NCBI GenBank assembly: GCA_945870475.1
Contig: CAMBSR010000013.1
Location: forward strand, 1-21,972
Origin: Phycisphaera mikurensis NBRC 102666
GTDB taxonomy: Bacteria > Planctomycetota > Phycisphaerae > Phycisphaerales > SM1A02
DNA: 21,972 bases
Reading direction: 5' to 3'
Each line of letters starts with the position of its first letter. The stretch's first letter is position 1. A program made the translations under genes and the position numbers. Shown here piece after piece: positions 1 through 8,632 of the stretch. The notes below the pieces were generated by a model that had not been told where the DNA came from, ran no database searches, and saw only the letters and a list, made by a program, of their open reading frames with translations.

Positions 1-364
1 TGGAGTAGTCCGGGGGGGCGGGGTCGCCGGAGGCCGGCGCCCACAACGTCGAGCCCGCATCGACCTGGAACGTGTTGTTGCCGACGTAGGTCGGGATCGC
101 GTTCGGCGCGCCATAGTAGGCGCTCGAGCGAAGGCCGATCGTCAGCCACTTGTCGGTGCCGCTGGAACCGATGTTGGTGTTCGTGTAGAGGAAGTTGCTG
201 TTGTCGGACTGACCGCTGCCGGGCCAGGTCCAACCGATCTGCGTCCCGCCGTTGGCCGGGTAGGAAAGGTTGCCGAAGCTTTGGGCCGGCGGAACCGCCG
301 CCGTCGCAAACGACGAAACGGACAGGGCGATCGCAATGGACGAAATGAGGGTCGAGGACTTCAT
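1..364 (-). CDS. Exported protein of unknown function, N-terminal part (cut by left window edge)
   Basis: Reading the minus strand from the ATG at 362-364 gives 121 codons with no stop before the window ends, so the gene is partial at its C-terminus. The first ~22 residues (MKSSTLISSIAIALSVSSFA then TAA) form a classic Sec signal peptide: one Lys, a hydrophobic core and small residues before the likely cleavage site. The mature part is rich in Gly, Ser, Asn, Thr and aromatics (for example NLSYPANGG, GWTWPGSGQ, NNTFQVDAG), as in secreted beta-rich planctomycete surface proteins. I do not recognise a domain. The start is supported by a GGAGAG ribosome-binding site 7 nt upstream (minus strand, about 372-377). 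The missing C-terminus could carry a PEP-CTERM or dockerin-like anchor, but that is not visible. It lies downstream of ettA on the same strand with a 156-bp gap. Confidence 0.75.
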   Translation of the reverse strand, partial: MKSSTLISSIAIALSVSSFATAAVPPAQSFGNLSYPANGGTQIGWTWPGSGQSDNSNFLYTNTNIGSSGTDKWLTIGLRSSAYYGAPNAIPTYVGNNTFQVDAGSTLWAPASGDPAPPDYS

Positions 365-500
365 GGTGCTTCTCTCCGGAATGAGTGAAAGGGACTGAAG
401 GGCGCGGACAGGCCTCGGGCCCGCCGGCAGCGGTTGCGGGGAAGGCAACCACTTGCACCACCGAAGGCGGAATGTCCCGTGGATTCGGATCGCCCCGGTA

Positions 501-520
501 CGCGAAACTTGCAGTTCGCG
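501..520 (-). terminator. Hairpin just after the ettA stop codon
   Basis: CGCGAA at 501-506 pairs with TTCGCG at 515-520; with an A bulge at 507, CT (508-509) pairs with AG (513-514) around a TGC loop. It begins immediately after the ettA TAA stop (521-523, minus strand). There is no U-tract after it on the minus strand, so termination is only inferred from position. The rest of 365-500 shows nothing else I can name. Confidence 0.3.
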
Positions 521-2227
<1,707 letters not shown>

Positions 2228-2253
2228 CGGTGGATTCCTCGGGGAGACCGGAA

Positions 2254-2259
2254 ATTGTA
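2254..2259 (-). promoter_or_regulatory. Predicted ettA -10 box (TACAAT)
   Basis: TACAAT on the minus strand, 26 nt before the ettA start codon, giving a predicted 5' UTR of about 20 nt that contains the GAGGAA ribosome-binding site. No good TTGACA-like -35 is seen. It lies 15 bp from the opposing TATCCT box of the PGPGW gene, so the two promoters are back to back. Confidence 0.45.
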
Positions 2260-2274
2260 CGGTGGGTGCGCATC

Positions 2275-2280
2275 TATCCT
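2275..2280 (+). promoter_or_regulatory. Predicted leaderless -10 box (TATCCT) of the PGPGW gene
   Basis: TATCCT ends exactly 6 nt before the ATG at 2287, which puts the expected transcription start on the A of ATG. The same geometry recurs at several genes in this window. No ribosome-binding site is present, consistent with a leaderless message. Confidence 0.5.
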
Positions 2281-2286
2281 TCCGCC

Positions 2287-2811
2287 ATGGCAAGTTTCCT
2301 GGACAGGCTGCACTCGAGGGCCAAGGACCACGTGGGACGTGCCGTGGCGGGGATGCTGGAGGAACCGATCCGAAAGACCGTCGGCGGCCGCTTCCGGCGC
2401 GCGATGGTGGGGATCCTCGGTGGAACGATGGCGCTGGCGGGCGTTGCGCTCCTGGTGCTTCCCGGCCCCGGCATTCCGCTGATCCTGGCGGGACTCGGCA
2501 TCCTGAGCCTGGAGTTCGCGATCGCCGGGACGTGGATGGAGGCAATCAAGCGCCGCAGCGAGGGTGCGGGCGTGCCGAAGCAGGCGTTCTGGATGCTGCC
2601 CGTGGCGGGCATCGCGCTTTCTCTTGGCGTCACCGTGGCCACCGGGTTCTTTGCCGTGGTGCACGAGCGCCGCACGTGGACGGTCGTGCGCAAGCCCTCG
2701 TTCAGCTGGTCGAACTCCTACGCGTCGGTGGAGGACCTGCGCGCCGCATCGGCGGAGCATCCCGATGCCGCCGAACTGCTCCGCCGCTCCGGGCTCGATC
2801 ACCCGCAGTGA
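2287..2811 (+). CDS. Small transmembrane protein of the PGPGW family
   Basis: A 174-residue protein with the family's central motif LPGPG (58-62) inside a hydrophobic stretch. In most members the motif reads PGPGW; here it is PGPGI. Two or three membrane segments are visible: about 41-58 and 62-78 (a hairpin around the PGPG turn) and 102-125. An amphipathic basic N-terminus (RLHSRAKDHVGRAV) and a hydrophilic C-terminal tail of ~45 residues flank them. The function of the family is not established. The ATG at 2287 was chosen because TATCCT lies 6 nt upstream and because an earlier in-frame ATG at 2218 would overlap the start of ettA. It is transcribed divergently from ettA and its stop is 9 bp from the convergent peptidase stop. 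Confidence 0.8.
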   Translation: MASFLDRLHSRAKDHVGRAVAGMLEEPIRKTVGGRFRRAMVGILGGTMALAGVALLVLPGPGIPLILAGLGILSLEFAIAGTWMEAIKRRSEGAGVPKQAFWMLPVAGIALSLGVTVATGFFAVVHERRTWTVVRKPSFSWSNSYASVEDLRAASAEHPDAAELLRRSGLDHPQ

Positions 2812-2820
2812 GCGGTGCGC

Positions 2821-5028
2821 TCACTCCGCCGCAGCCGGCGCCATGAGATGCTGCTTGAGGAACGCGCGCCGCTTGGCGCTCCCGTACGGTGTCTCCGCCG
2901 CACCGTGCCCTGCCCCGGGAACCACCACCAGTTCGTGCACCTTGCCCGCACGCACCAGCGCCGCGCTCACCTGCATGGTGCTGGCCGGGTCCACGTTGTC
3001 GTCCAGTTCGCCCACCACCAGCATCAGCTTCCCCGCAAGCTTCGCCGCGTCGACCACGTTCGAGCTCCGCTCGTAGCTCTCGTCCACCGGCCAGCCCATC
3101 CAGAGCTCGTTCCACCAGATCTTGTCCATGCGGTTGTCGTGGCAGCCGCAGTCGGCAACGCCCACCTTGTAGATCTGGGGGAAATCAAGCAGCGCGCGCA
3201 TCGCGTTCTGCCCGCCGGCGCTGCCGCCGTAGATGCCGACCCGCGAGAGGTCCATCCATGGGCGCGTGGCCGCCGCGGCGCGCAGCCATGCCACGTGGTC
3301 CGGAAGGCCGGCGTCCTTCAGGTTCTTCCAGCAGACGTCGTGGAACTTCTTGCCGCGCCAGTTGGTGCCCATGCCGTCCACCTGCACCACCACGAAGCCG
3401 TCCTCGGTCATGGCGCGCTGGCCGTGGCGCACCGCGAATGACTTGGGTACGAAGAAGTCCTGCGGACCGGCGTAGATCTCCTCCACCACGGGGCGCGGCG
3501 ACGGATCGGCCGCGCTGCCCTCCGGCCGCCAGATGACGCCCCAGACGTCCGTGGCGCCATCGCGGCCCTTCGTCGCGAAGCGCTCCGGCATGTTCCAACC
3601 CGCGGCGAGGAGCTTGGACGCATCGGCGCGCCCGAGCTCCGCCACCGGTGCGCCATCGGAGGCGCGCCTGAGCTCGTGCACGGGCGGCAGATCCACGCGC
3701 GACCACGTGTCCACGTACCACTCGCGCCCGGGGCTCCACGCCAGTTCGTGCGTGCCGTCGCCCTGCGTCAGGCGCACCGGCTCGCCGCCGTCGATGGACA
3801 CGCGCACGAAATGCGCGTGGTAGGGATCCTGCCCCGGGTCGATGCCCATCACGCGCAATGTCAGCGTGCGCGCCGCCTCGTCCACGTGCTCGACGGAGCG
3901 CACCATCCACGGCCCGCGCGTCACCTGGCGCACGACGGTGCCGTGCGGCACGTCCACCAGGTACAGGTGGTTGAAGCCGTCGCGCTCGCTCATCCAGAGC
4001 AGTTGGTCCTCGCCCAGCCAGTGGCACCACGACTTGTCCGCGTAATCGACGAACGTGGCGGATTCCTCGCCCGCCACCGTGCGCACCGCGCCGGTGGCGG
4101 CGTCCACCGCCAGCAGCCGGTACGCCTGATGACCACGCTGGTTGTAGATGAAGAAGAAGGTCCGGCCGTCCGCGGACCAGCGACAGCCGTCGATCGACCA
4201 TGGGTTGGCGAACAGCGAACGGTCCAGCGGCACCTCGCGGCCCTCGCGCGTGAAGAGCCGCGGCCAGCGCTGCTCGATCACGTCGCCGGGCTTCAGGTAC
4301 TGGATGGTCCGCATGCGCGGCTCCACGCGGTCCTTCGGCGCGCTCTCCACCAGGTGCAGCGGGTGCTTCTGCGCGTCGACGTGATCGAACATGACCACGT
4401 GCGCGCCGTCCGGCGACCACTCCGGCGGGCCATGGAGCGCAGAAGCGGTGGCGGGAAGCGGGGGTGGCGCAGGAGGTGCGGGCAACACGGGCAAGTCGGT
4501 CGCGGCCGGCTCCGCCGACTTCGCCGGCACCGCCGGAACCGGGCCGATGTCCACGCGCACCGGCAACGCCTCGCCCCGGATCCACCCGAGCGTGCGCCCG
4601 TCGGCCACCACCTTCCACGCGTGGCCCTCGAAGGTGTGCTGGCTTCGTTCCTGCCCCGGTGCGATCGTTCCGTAGCCGCGCTCGCGCCCACGCTGGTCGA
4701 CCCAGCGGAGTTCCGCGTCCTTCGGCCCCGTGTTCCGAAATCGGATGGAGGTCTGCAGCGCACCGCCCTCGGAGCGGAGCTCCTCGGCACCAAGCACGCG
4801 CCCGGATGCCGCCGCCGCGGCGGCGGCATCGAGCGTGACGCGCGTACCGGAACGGGCATCGATGTCCGCCGGCGCCCCGCCGCCGCGCGGGAAGACCCGG
4901 ACGGTGTGCGCATCCACCCACCGCGCATCCGCTGCGGGATCGATCAGCAGCGCGTCCCAGTCACTCGCCGGGGGCGCGGCCGCCAGCACGAGGACGGCAC
5001 CGATGCACGTGGTCAGGGCTGCGGGCAT
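2821..5028 (-). CDS. Exported dipeptidyl-peptidase IV-like serine peptidase (family S9)
   Basis: A 735-residue protein with an N-terminal signal sequence (MPAALTTCIGAVLVLAAAPP) followed by a beta-propeller region (about 120-480, DPPIV_N-like) and a C-terminal alpha/beta-hydrolase domain. The nucleophile elbow reads YGGSAGGQ with Ser near residue 603, the acidic residue lies in GELDDNVDP near 677, and the catalytic His is in GAGHG near 708. The Ser-Asp-His order and spacing match S9 prolyl peptidases, which release N-terminal dipeptides from peptides outside the cytoplasm. The usual elbow is GWSYGG, so GGSAGG is a variant and the exact specificity is uncertain. A longer start (ATG at 5061) is possible, but the ATG at 5026-5028 begins the signal peptide cleanly and has TATCGT exactly 6 nt upstream. 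It is divergent from the lipoprotein at 5093. Confidence 0.85.
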   Translation of the reverse strand: MPAALTTCIGAVLVLAAAPPASDWDALLIDPAADARWVDAHTVRVFPRGGGAPADIDARSGTRVTLDAAAAAAASGRVLGAEELRSEGGALQTSIRFRNTGPKDAELRWVDQRGRERGYGTIAPGQERSQHTFEGHAWKVVADGRTLGWIRGEALPVRVDIGPVPAVPAKSAEPAATDLPVLPAPPAPPPLPATASALHGPPEWSPDGAHVVMFDHVDAQKHPLHLVESAPKDRVEPRMRTIQYLKPGDVIEQRWPRLFTREGREVPLDRSLFANPWSIDGCRWSADGRTFFFIYNQRGHQAYRLLAVDAATGAVRTVAGEESATFVDYADKSWCHWLGEDQLLWMSERDGFNHLYLVDVPHGTVVRQVTRGPWMVRSVEHVDEAARTLTLRVMGIDPGQDPYHAHFVRVSIDGGEPVRLTQGDGTHELAWSPGREWYVDTWSRVDLPPVHELRRASDGAPVAELGRADASKLLAAGWNMPERFATKGRDGATDVWGVIWRPEGSAADPSPRPVVEEIYAGPQDFFVPKSFAVRHGQRAMTEDGFVVVQVDGMGTNWRGKKFHDVCWKNLKDAGLPDHVAWLRAAAATRPWMDLSRVGIYGGSAGGQNAMRALLDFPQIYKVGVADCGCHDNRMDKIWWNELWMGWPVDESYERSSNVVDAAKLAGKLMLVVGELDDNVDPASTMQVSAALVRAGKVHELVVVPGAGHGAAETPYGSAKRRAFLKQHLMAPAAAE

Positions 5029-5034
5029 CGCACC

Positions 5035-5040
5035 ACGATA
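5035..5040 (-). promoter_or_regulatory. Predicted leaderless -10 box (TATCGT) of the S9 peptidase
   Basis: TATCGT on the minus strand ends 6 nt before the ATG at 5028, placing the transcription start at the start codon. No ribosome-binding site is seen. Confidence 0.45.
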
Positions 5041-5079
5041 CGCACGCGCGAGGCCACGCACGCCGCGTCGCTGCGCCGC

Positions 5080-5085
5080 TACGCT
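5080..5085 (+). promoter_or_regulatory. Predicted leaderless -10 box (TACGCT) of the lipoprotein gene
   Basis: TACGCT ends 7 nt before the GTG at 5093. An ATG at 5088 lies closer but runs into TGA after two codons, so GTG is the usable start. The divergent box for the S9 peptidase is 39 bp away. Confidence 0.45.
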
Positions 5086-5092
5086 TCATGGC

Positions 5093-6136
5093 GTGAAGCA
5101 CCGTCGATACCTCCTTGCGGCCCTTGCCTCCGTGACCCTCGCGGGCTGCCAGGCGGAAGGCCCCCGCACCGACGAGCGGGAGAACCTCCGCCAGCGGCTG
5201 GCGCTCTCGCAGCGCCTGCTCGAGATCGCCGACGAGGCGCACTCGACCACCGAGCAGGCCATGCTGCAGGCGCTGCTGAAGAAGGATTCGCCGACCCACA
5301 TCGCGGTGGCGCAGCGGACGCACACCCATATCTCGACGACGGTGCGGTCGCTGGCACTGACGCAGGCACCGGAGCAGTCCATCGTGCGCCTCTACGTCTG
5401 GGTGCGCCTCGGGGAGTGGGCGTGCCACAACCGGGTGGAGGCGGACCCCGACCTCGTTCCGGACAACTGTGACATGATCTTCCCCGTCCTGCGCCAGCAC
5501 ATCGACAGCCTGGCCGCGAAGGTGATCGACGCGGAGATGCTCGGCCACCTCGACGGCATCGTCGCGCGCTACAAGGAACGCCATCCCAAGCTGCTCTCGA
5601 TCGGAATGATGCGGATCGACGACATGGCGGACCACCTGCCCGCGGAGCAGATGATCCTGGAGCGCGCGGCGCCCACGATGTTCAGCCCGGTCAGCGACGC
5701 GGCACGCGAGCTCGAGCAGACGCGCATCCTCGGCAGCCAGCTGGTGTGGCTCATGGCACGGATGCCCACCACGATCGGCGACGAGATCGAGGGGACGGCA
5801 CGGCTGCTGCTGGAATCGGATCGCGTGCGCGAGGCCTACGCGGGACTCGAGCACACCTCCGTGCAGTTCGCGAACGCAGGCACGGCCATGCGGGACCTGA
5901 CGCGCGCAAACGACGAGCTGGCAACCCGCGTCGACGCGCTCGTCACCTCCGTGGACGGCATCAACGGCTCGGTCGCCAAGATCGACTCCCCGCGCGACCT
6001 CATCAACCGCGCGCTCATCGGCGGCGGCGTGATCGCGTTTGCCTCGGTGGCAGGGGCGGTGGGCGGCGCGATGATCGTGCTGCGTCGGATCAACCGCGAC
6101 GGCGGTCAGCGGCCGGGCGCGCGCGGCAGCGCATAA
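5093..6136 (+). CDS. Predicted lipoprotein with a C-terminal membrane segment, unknown function
   Basis: A 347-residue protein starting at GTG. Its N-terminus is KHRRYLLAALASVTLAGC: a basic start, a hydrophobic core and the lipobox LAGC with Cys at residue 19, so it should be lipidated and face the periplasm. The body is helical and charged, with heptad-like stretches (about 275-305, containing NDELATRVDALVTSVDGI). Near the C-terminus a glycine-rich hydrophobic segment (about 308-330, ALIGGGVIAFASVAGAVGGA) is followed by RR, which would insert in the inner membrane with the tail in the cytoplasm. A lipid anchor plus a C-terminal transmembrane helix is unusual. I recognise no domain. The frame is open upstream to 4730 but overlaps the divergent peptidase, and only the GTG yields a signal sequence. 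The last 31 bp overlap the convergent gene 6106-7344. Confidence 0.7.
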   Translation: MKHRRYLLAALASVTLAGCQAEGPRTDERENLRQRLALSQRLLEIADEAHSTTEQAMLQALLKKDSPTHIAVAQRTHTHISTTVRSLALTQAPEQSIVRLYVWVRLGEWACHNRVEADPDLVPDNCDMIFPVLRQHIDSLAAKVIDAEMLGHLDGIVARYKERHPKLLSIGMMRIDDMADHLPAEQMILERAAPTMFSPVSDAARELEQTRILGSQLVWLMARMPTTIGDEIEGTARLLLESDRVREAYAGLEHTSVQFANAGTAMRDLTRANDELATRVDALVTSVDGINGSVAKIDSPRDLINRALIGGGVIAFASVAGAVGGAMIVLRRINRDGGQRPGARGSA

Positions 6137-7344
6137 CGCACCATCACCGTGGACGGCATCGGCGGGTACGGGACCACCACGCGGAAGCCGGTGAATTCAC
6201 GCGCATCCCAGCCGCTGCGTTCGCACACGGTCTTCACCAGGCGCGGCTGGTCGGGCAGGATGTCGCTGTTGAAGCCGTCGCGCGCCGGGTCGATCCGCAT
6301 GATCGGTTCATCGATTGGCAGGCGATAGTTCTCGCGCGTGGAGGGGTCCGCCTGGCTGTTGCCGTGCGGCCGTCCATACACCACGAGTTCCGGCACGAAA
6401 CCGTTGATGAGGTCTCGGTGCACCAGGATGTCGATCTCCACCAGCTCCACGGGCATGGTGATCAATGCGCCCATCTCGCCGAACTCGGTGGTGGCGGCGG
6501 CAGGGTCGGCGTACCGCGGATGCACCGCGCGCTCGAGCATGCCGAAGACGAAGCTGACGGATCCGCGCTGGCCGATGGGGCCGTCCACCAGTTCGTGCGA
6601 GACATCGATCTCCGACTGCACGCTGCGCACCTCGGCGCCGGGCGGCGAGCAGAACGAGCGCATGATGAGGTGGGGCTCGTCCTCGCGGGATGGCGGCTCG
6701 ATGGGCTGCATGGCTCGCGGCTGCGAGAGGCCTGCGCCGGCGGAGCCGTAGCGGTAGAAGCGGAAGAGCGGCCAGCCCTGCACGGGGCGCAGGCGGCGGA
6801 TGTCGTGCAGACCACCGACCAGCGCCAGGTCGAGGCGATCCGGCTGCTCGCGGTTGGGCGCCAGGAACTGCATCATCGAACGGGCGCGGGCCTGCACGCC
6901 CCAGATGCCGGAGTTCCCGCGGAACGCAAGCTTGCGCGAGACCTCGAGCGCCTTGCCGCCGCGGGACATGCCGTCCATCAGGAGTTCGAGCGTGGCGCGG
7001 TCGCCGACGTGCGCCTCCACCATGTGCTCGAACGCGGCGAGCTTGGTGCGCACGGCCTGCACCGCCGCGGCGCTGGCACCGGCGCCGGACATGGCGCCGA
7101 GCAGGATCTCCATGCCCTCGCTGCCCGGAATCAGCGGAACGGCTTCCAGGGCGTCGTTGGTCTGGAGGACCTTGGCGATCTTCCAGGTGAGGTTCTTGTT
7201 GAGCTTGAACTGGCGCGACACCTCCTGGGGCTTGGAAATGTCGGCACCGATCCCGTCGTACAGCGAGCGCAGCGCGTCACGCAGGTCGCTGGCGCAGGAG
7301 CGACAGTGGTCGGAGAAGTCTTGTTGAGCGACGGGAGGCGGCAC
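6106..7344 (-). CDS. Conserved-looking cytoplasmic protein, unknown function, possible DNA-binding N-terminus
   Basis: A 412-residue protein without signal or membrane segments. Near the N-terminus is a Cys pair (HCRSC, residues 13-17) and then a helical stretch about 35-60 (QEVSRQFKLNKNLTWKIAKV) that reads like a helix-turn-helix: a short helix, a turn with N and K, and a second helix. That suggests a transcriptional regulator, but I cannot place it in a family. The C-terminal half contains aromatic- and Pro-rich segments and phrases such as LVEIDILVHRDL. The GTG start at 7342-7344 is chosen because TACCCT lies exactly 6 nt upstream. An upstream ATG (7407) would extend across that promoter. 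Its 3' end overlaps the lipoprotein gene by 31 bp in opposite orientation. Confidence 0.65.
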   Translation of the reverse strand: MPPPVAQQDFSDHCRSCASDLRDALRSLYDGIGADISKPQEVSRQFKLNKNLTWKIAKVLQTNDALEAVPLIPGSEGMEILLGAMSGAGASAAAVQAVRTKLAAFEHMVEAHVGDRATLELLMDGMSRGGKALEVSRKLAFRGNSGIWGVQARARSMMQFLAPNREQPDRLDLALVGGLHDIRRLRPVQGWPLFRFYRYGSAGAGLSQPRAMQPIEPPSREDEPHLIMRSFCSPPGAEVRSVQSEIDVSHELVDGPIGQRGSVSFVFGMLERAVHPRYADPAAATTEFGEMGALITMPVELVEIDILVHRDLINGFVPELVVYGRPHGNSQADPSTRENYRLPIDEPIMRIDPARDGFNSDILPDQPRLVKTVCERSGWDAREFTGFRVVVPYPPMPSTVMVRYALPRAPGR

Positions 7345-7350
7345 GGAAGA

Positions 7351-7356
7351 AGGGTA
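7351..7356 (-). promoter_or_regulatory. Predicted leaderless -10 box (TACCCT)
   Basis: TACCCT on the minus strand ends 6 nt before the GTG start at 7344. It faces away from the TACACT box at 7444, so the 114-bp gap holds two divergent promoters. Confidence 0.5.
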
Positions 7357-7443
7357 TCGGCCGCCTTGTGCTCGCCACGGTTGCCAACCCACGACACGCG
7401 CGATCAATTTCTTTCCCTAGGGATTTATCCGCGCCTGCGTCCC

Positions 7444-7449
7444 TACACT
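7444..7449 (+). promoter_or_regulatory. Predicted -10 box (TACACT) of the phosphatase/cytochrome fusion gene
   Basis: TACACT ends 9 nt before the ATG at 7459 and 15 nt before a second in-frame ATG at 7465. Either start gives a near-leaderless message. Confidence 0.4.
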
Positions 7450-7458
7450 TCCGAGCTC

Positions 7459-8496
7459 ATGCTCATGAACATCGAGCTCCGGATCGGTGCAGCCATCGTT
7501 GCAACGCTGGCCCTGGTGTCCGCCGCGGACACGCGGGCGCAGACCGCCGAGCCGCGCACCGTACAGCCGCCTTCGCTGGAAGCGCAGCGCCCAAGCGACG
7601 CCCCCGGGCTCCACAACGTGGTGGCCTTCGGACCGGGCTGCTGGTCGGGCAGCGTGCCCGAAGGCGATGCCGGGTTCGCCTCGCTCCAGTCGTGGGGAGT
7701 GCGAACGGTGATCTCGGTGGACGGCGCGGTGCCGGACGTCGCGCGCGCCGCGCGCTTCGGGCTGCGTTACGTACACCTTCCAATTGGCTACGACGGCTTC
7801 GACGATGCACGCAAGCTGGAGCTGGTGCGCGCGGTGCGCGACCTGCCCGGGCCGATCTACATCCATTGCCACCACGGCAAGCACCGCAGTGCAGGCGCCG
7901 CCGCGGCGGTGGCCGCATCGCTCGGCTGGATGTCTCCCCAGGCCGCGATCGCGCGCATGAAGGTGTCCGGCACCTCGGAGAGCTATCCGGGTCTCTACCG
8001 CTGCGCCGCCACGGCGCAGGCGCTCGCCGCCGCGCTCATCGACACCGCGCCGGCACAGTGGCCCGCCGTGACGCGCCCGAGCGGCATGGTGGAGTCGATG
8101 GTGGCGATCGACGATGCGATGGAGCGGATCAAGGTGGTCGAGAAGGCCGGGTGGAAGGTGCCCGCAACGCATCCCGGCCTGGCGCCGGCCGCGGACGCGG
8201 GGGCCATTGCGGACCATCTGCGGCTCCTCGGCCAGGACGGTCGGCCACGCGACGATGCAGCTCGTGCCGCCTTCGCCGCGATCCTGGCCACCTCGCTCAG
8301 CGCGGCAGAGAAGCTCGAGTCGGACCTGGCCGACGAAGCTGCCACCGACCGCACGGCCCGGCTCGCGGCAGACTTGAAAGCGCTGCGCGCCACGTGCACG
8401 GCGTGCCACGCAGCGCACCGAGACGCTCGCCGAACCGAAGGCGGTACCCCCGCCGAGCAGGCATCGGCACCCAGCATTCCGGGCAAGGCCCCATAA
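7459..8496 (+). CDS. Exported tyrosine-phosphatase-like domain fused to a cytochrome c'-like domain
   Basis: A 345-residue protein. A Sec signal peptide (about 1-28, ending near TRAQ) is followed by a dual-specificity-phosphatase-like fold (about 45-195). The P-loop HCHHGKHRS (136-144) fits HCX5R-S: Cys137 would be the nucleophile and Arg143 the phosphate-binding residue. Asp112, in LPIGYDGFDD, is a candidate general acid. The C-terminal region (about 205-325) is all-helical and ends with CTACHAAHR (313-321), a CxxCH covalent heme site followed by Arg as in the last helix of cytochrome c' and c-556. Export is consistent with both heme attachment and the location of c-type cytochromes. What I see is one uninterrupted reading frame. 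The functional coupling of phosphatase and heme is inference. The ATG at 7465 (MNIELR) is an equally possible start. Confidence 0.8.
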   Translation: MLMNIELRIGAAIVATLALVSAADTRAQTAEPRTVQPPSLEAQRPSDAPGLHNVVAFGPGCWSGSVPEGDAGFASLQSWGVRTVISVDGAVPDVARAARFGLRYVHLPIGYDGFDDARKLELVRAVRDLPGPIYIHCHHGKHRSAGAAAAVAASLGWMSPQAAIARMKVSGTSESYPGLYRCAATAQALAAALIDTAPAQWPAVTRPSGMVESMVAIDDAMERIKVVEKAGWKVPATHPGLAPAADAGAIADHLRLLGQDGRPRDDAARAAFAAILATSLSAAEKLESDLADEAATDRTARLAADLKALRATCTACHAAHRDARRTEGGTPAEQASAPSIPGKAP

Positions 8497-8554
8497 ATCT
8501 CCGACACGCACCGGGAACTCGGGCTATTTGGTTCGCCTCGGCATGCTTCGGGGC

Positions 8555-8560
8555 TACCTT
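8555..8560 (+). promoter_or_regulatory. Predicted -10 box (TACCTT) of the dockerin-type protease gene
   Basis: GGCTACCTT resembles the other start-proximal boxes here. It lies 72 nt before the chosen ATG at 8633 but only 9 nt before another in-frame ATG at 8570. Either the gene has a ~65-nt leader, or it starts at 8570 with 21 extra N-terminal residues. A short hairpin (CCGCC 8573-8577 with GGCGG 8583-8587) lies between them. Confidence 0.35.
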
Positions 8561-8632
8561 TGCGTACACATGCCGCCCAAACGGCGGTTGTGCAATGCAT
8601 GCTCGCGCACTTCACCTGCTGAGACACGAACC

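Noticed and set aside
3676..5472. 598-residue + strand open frame across the S9 peptidase
   Set aside because: Low-complexity Arg/His/Ala sequence lying opposite catalytic motifs of the real gene.
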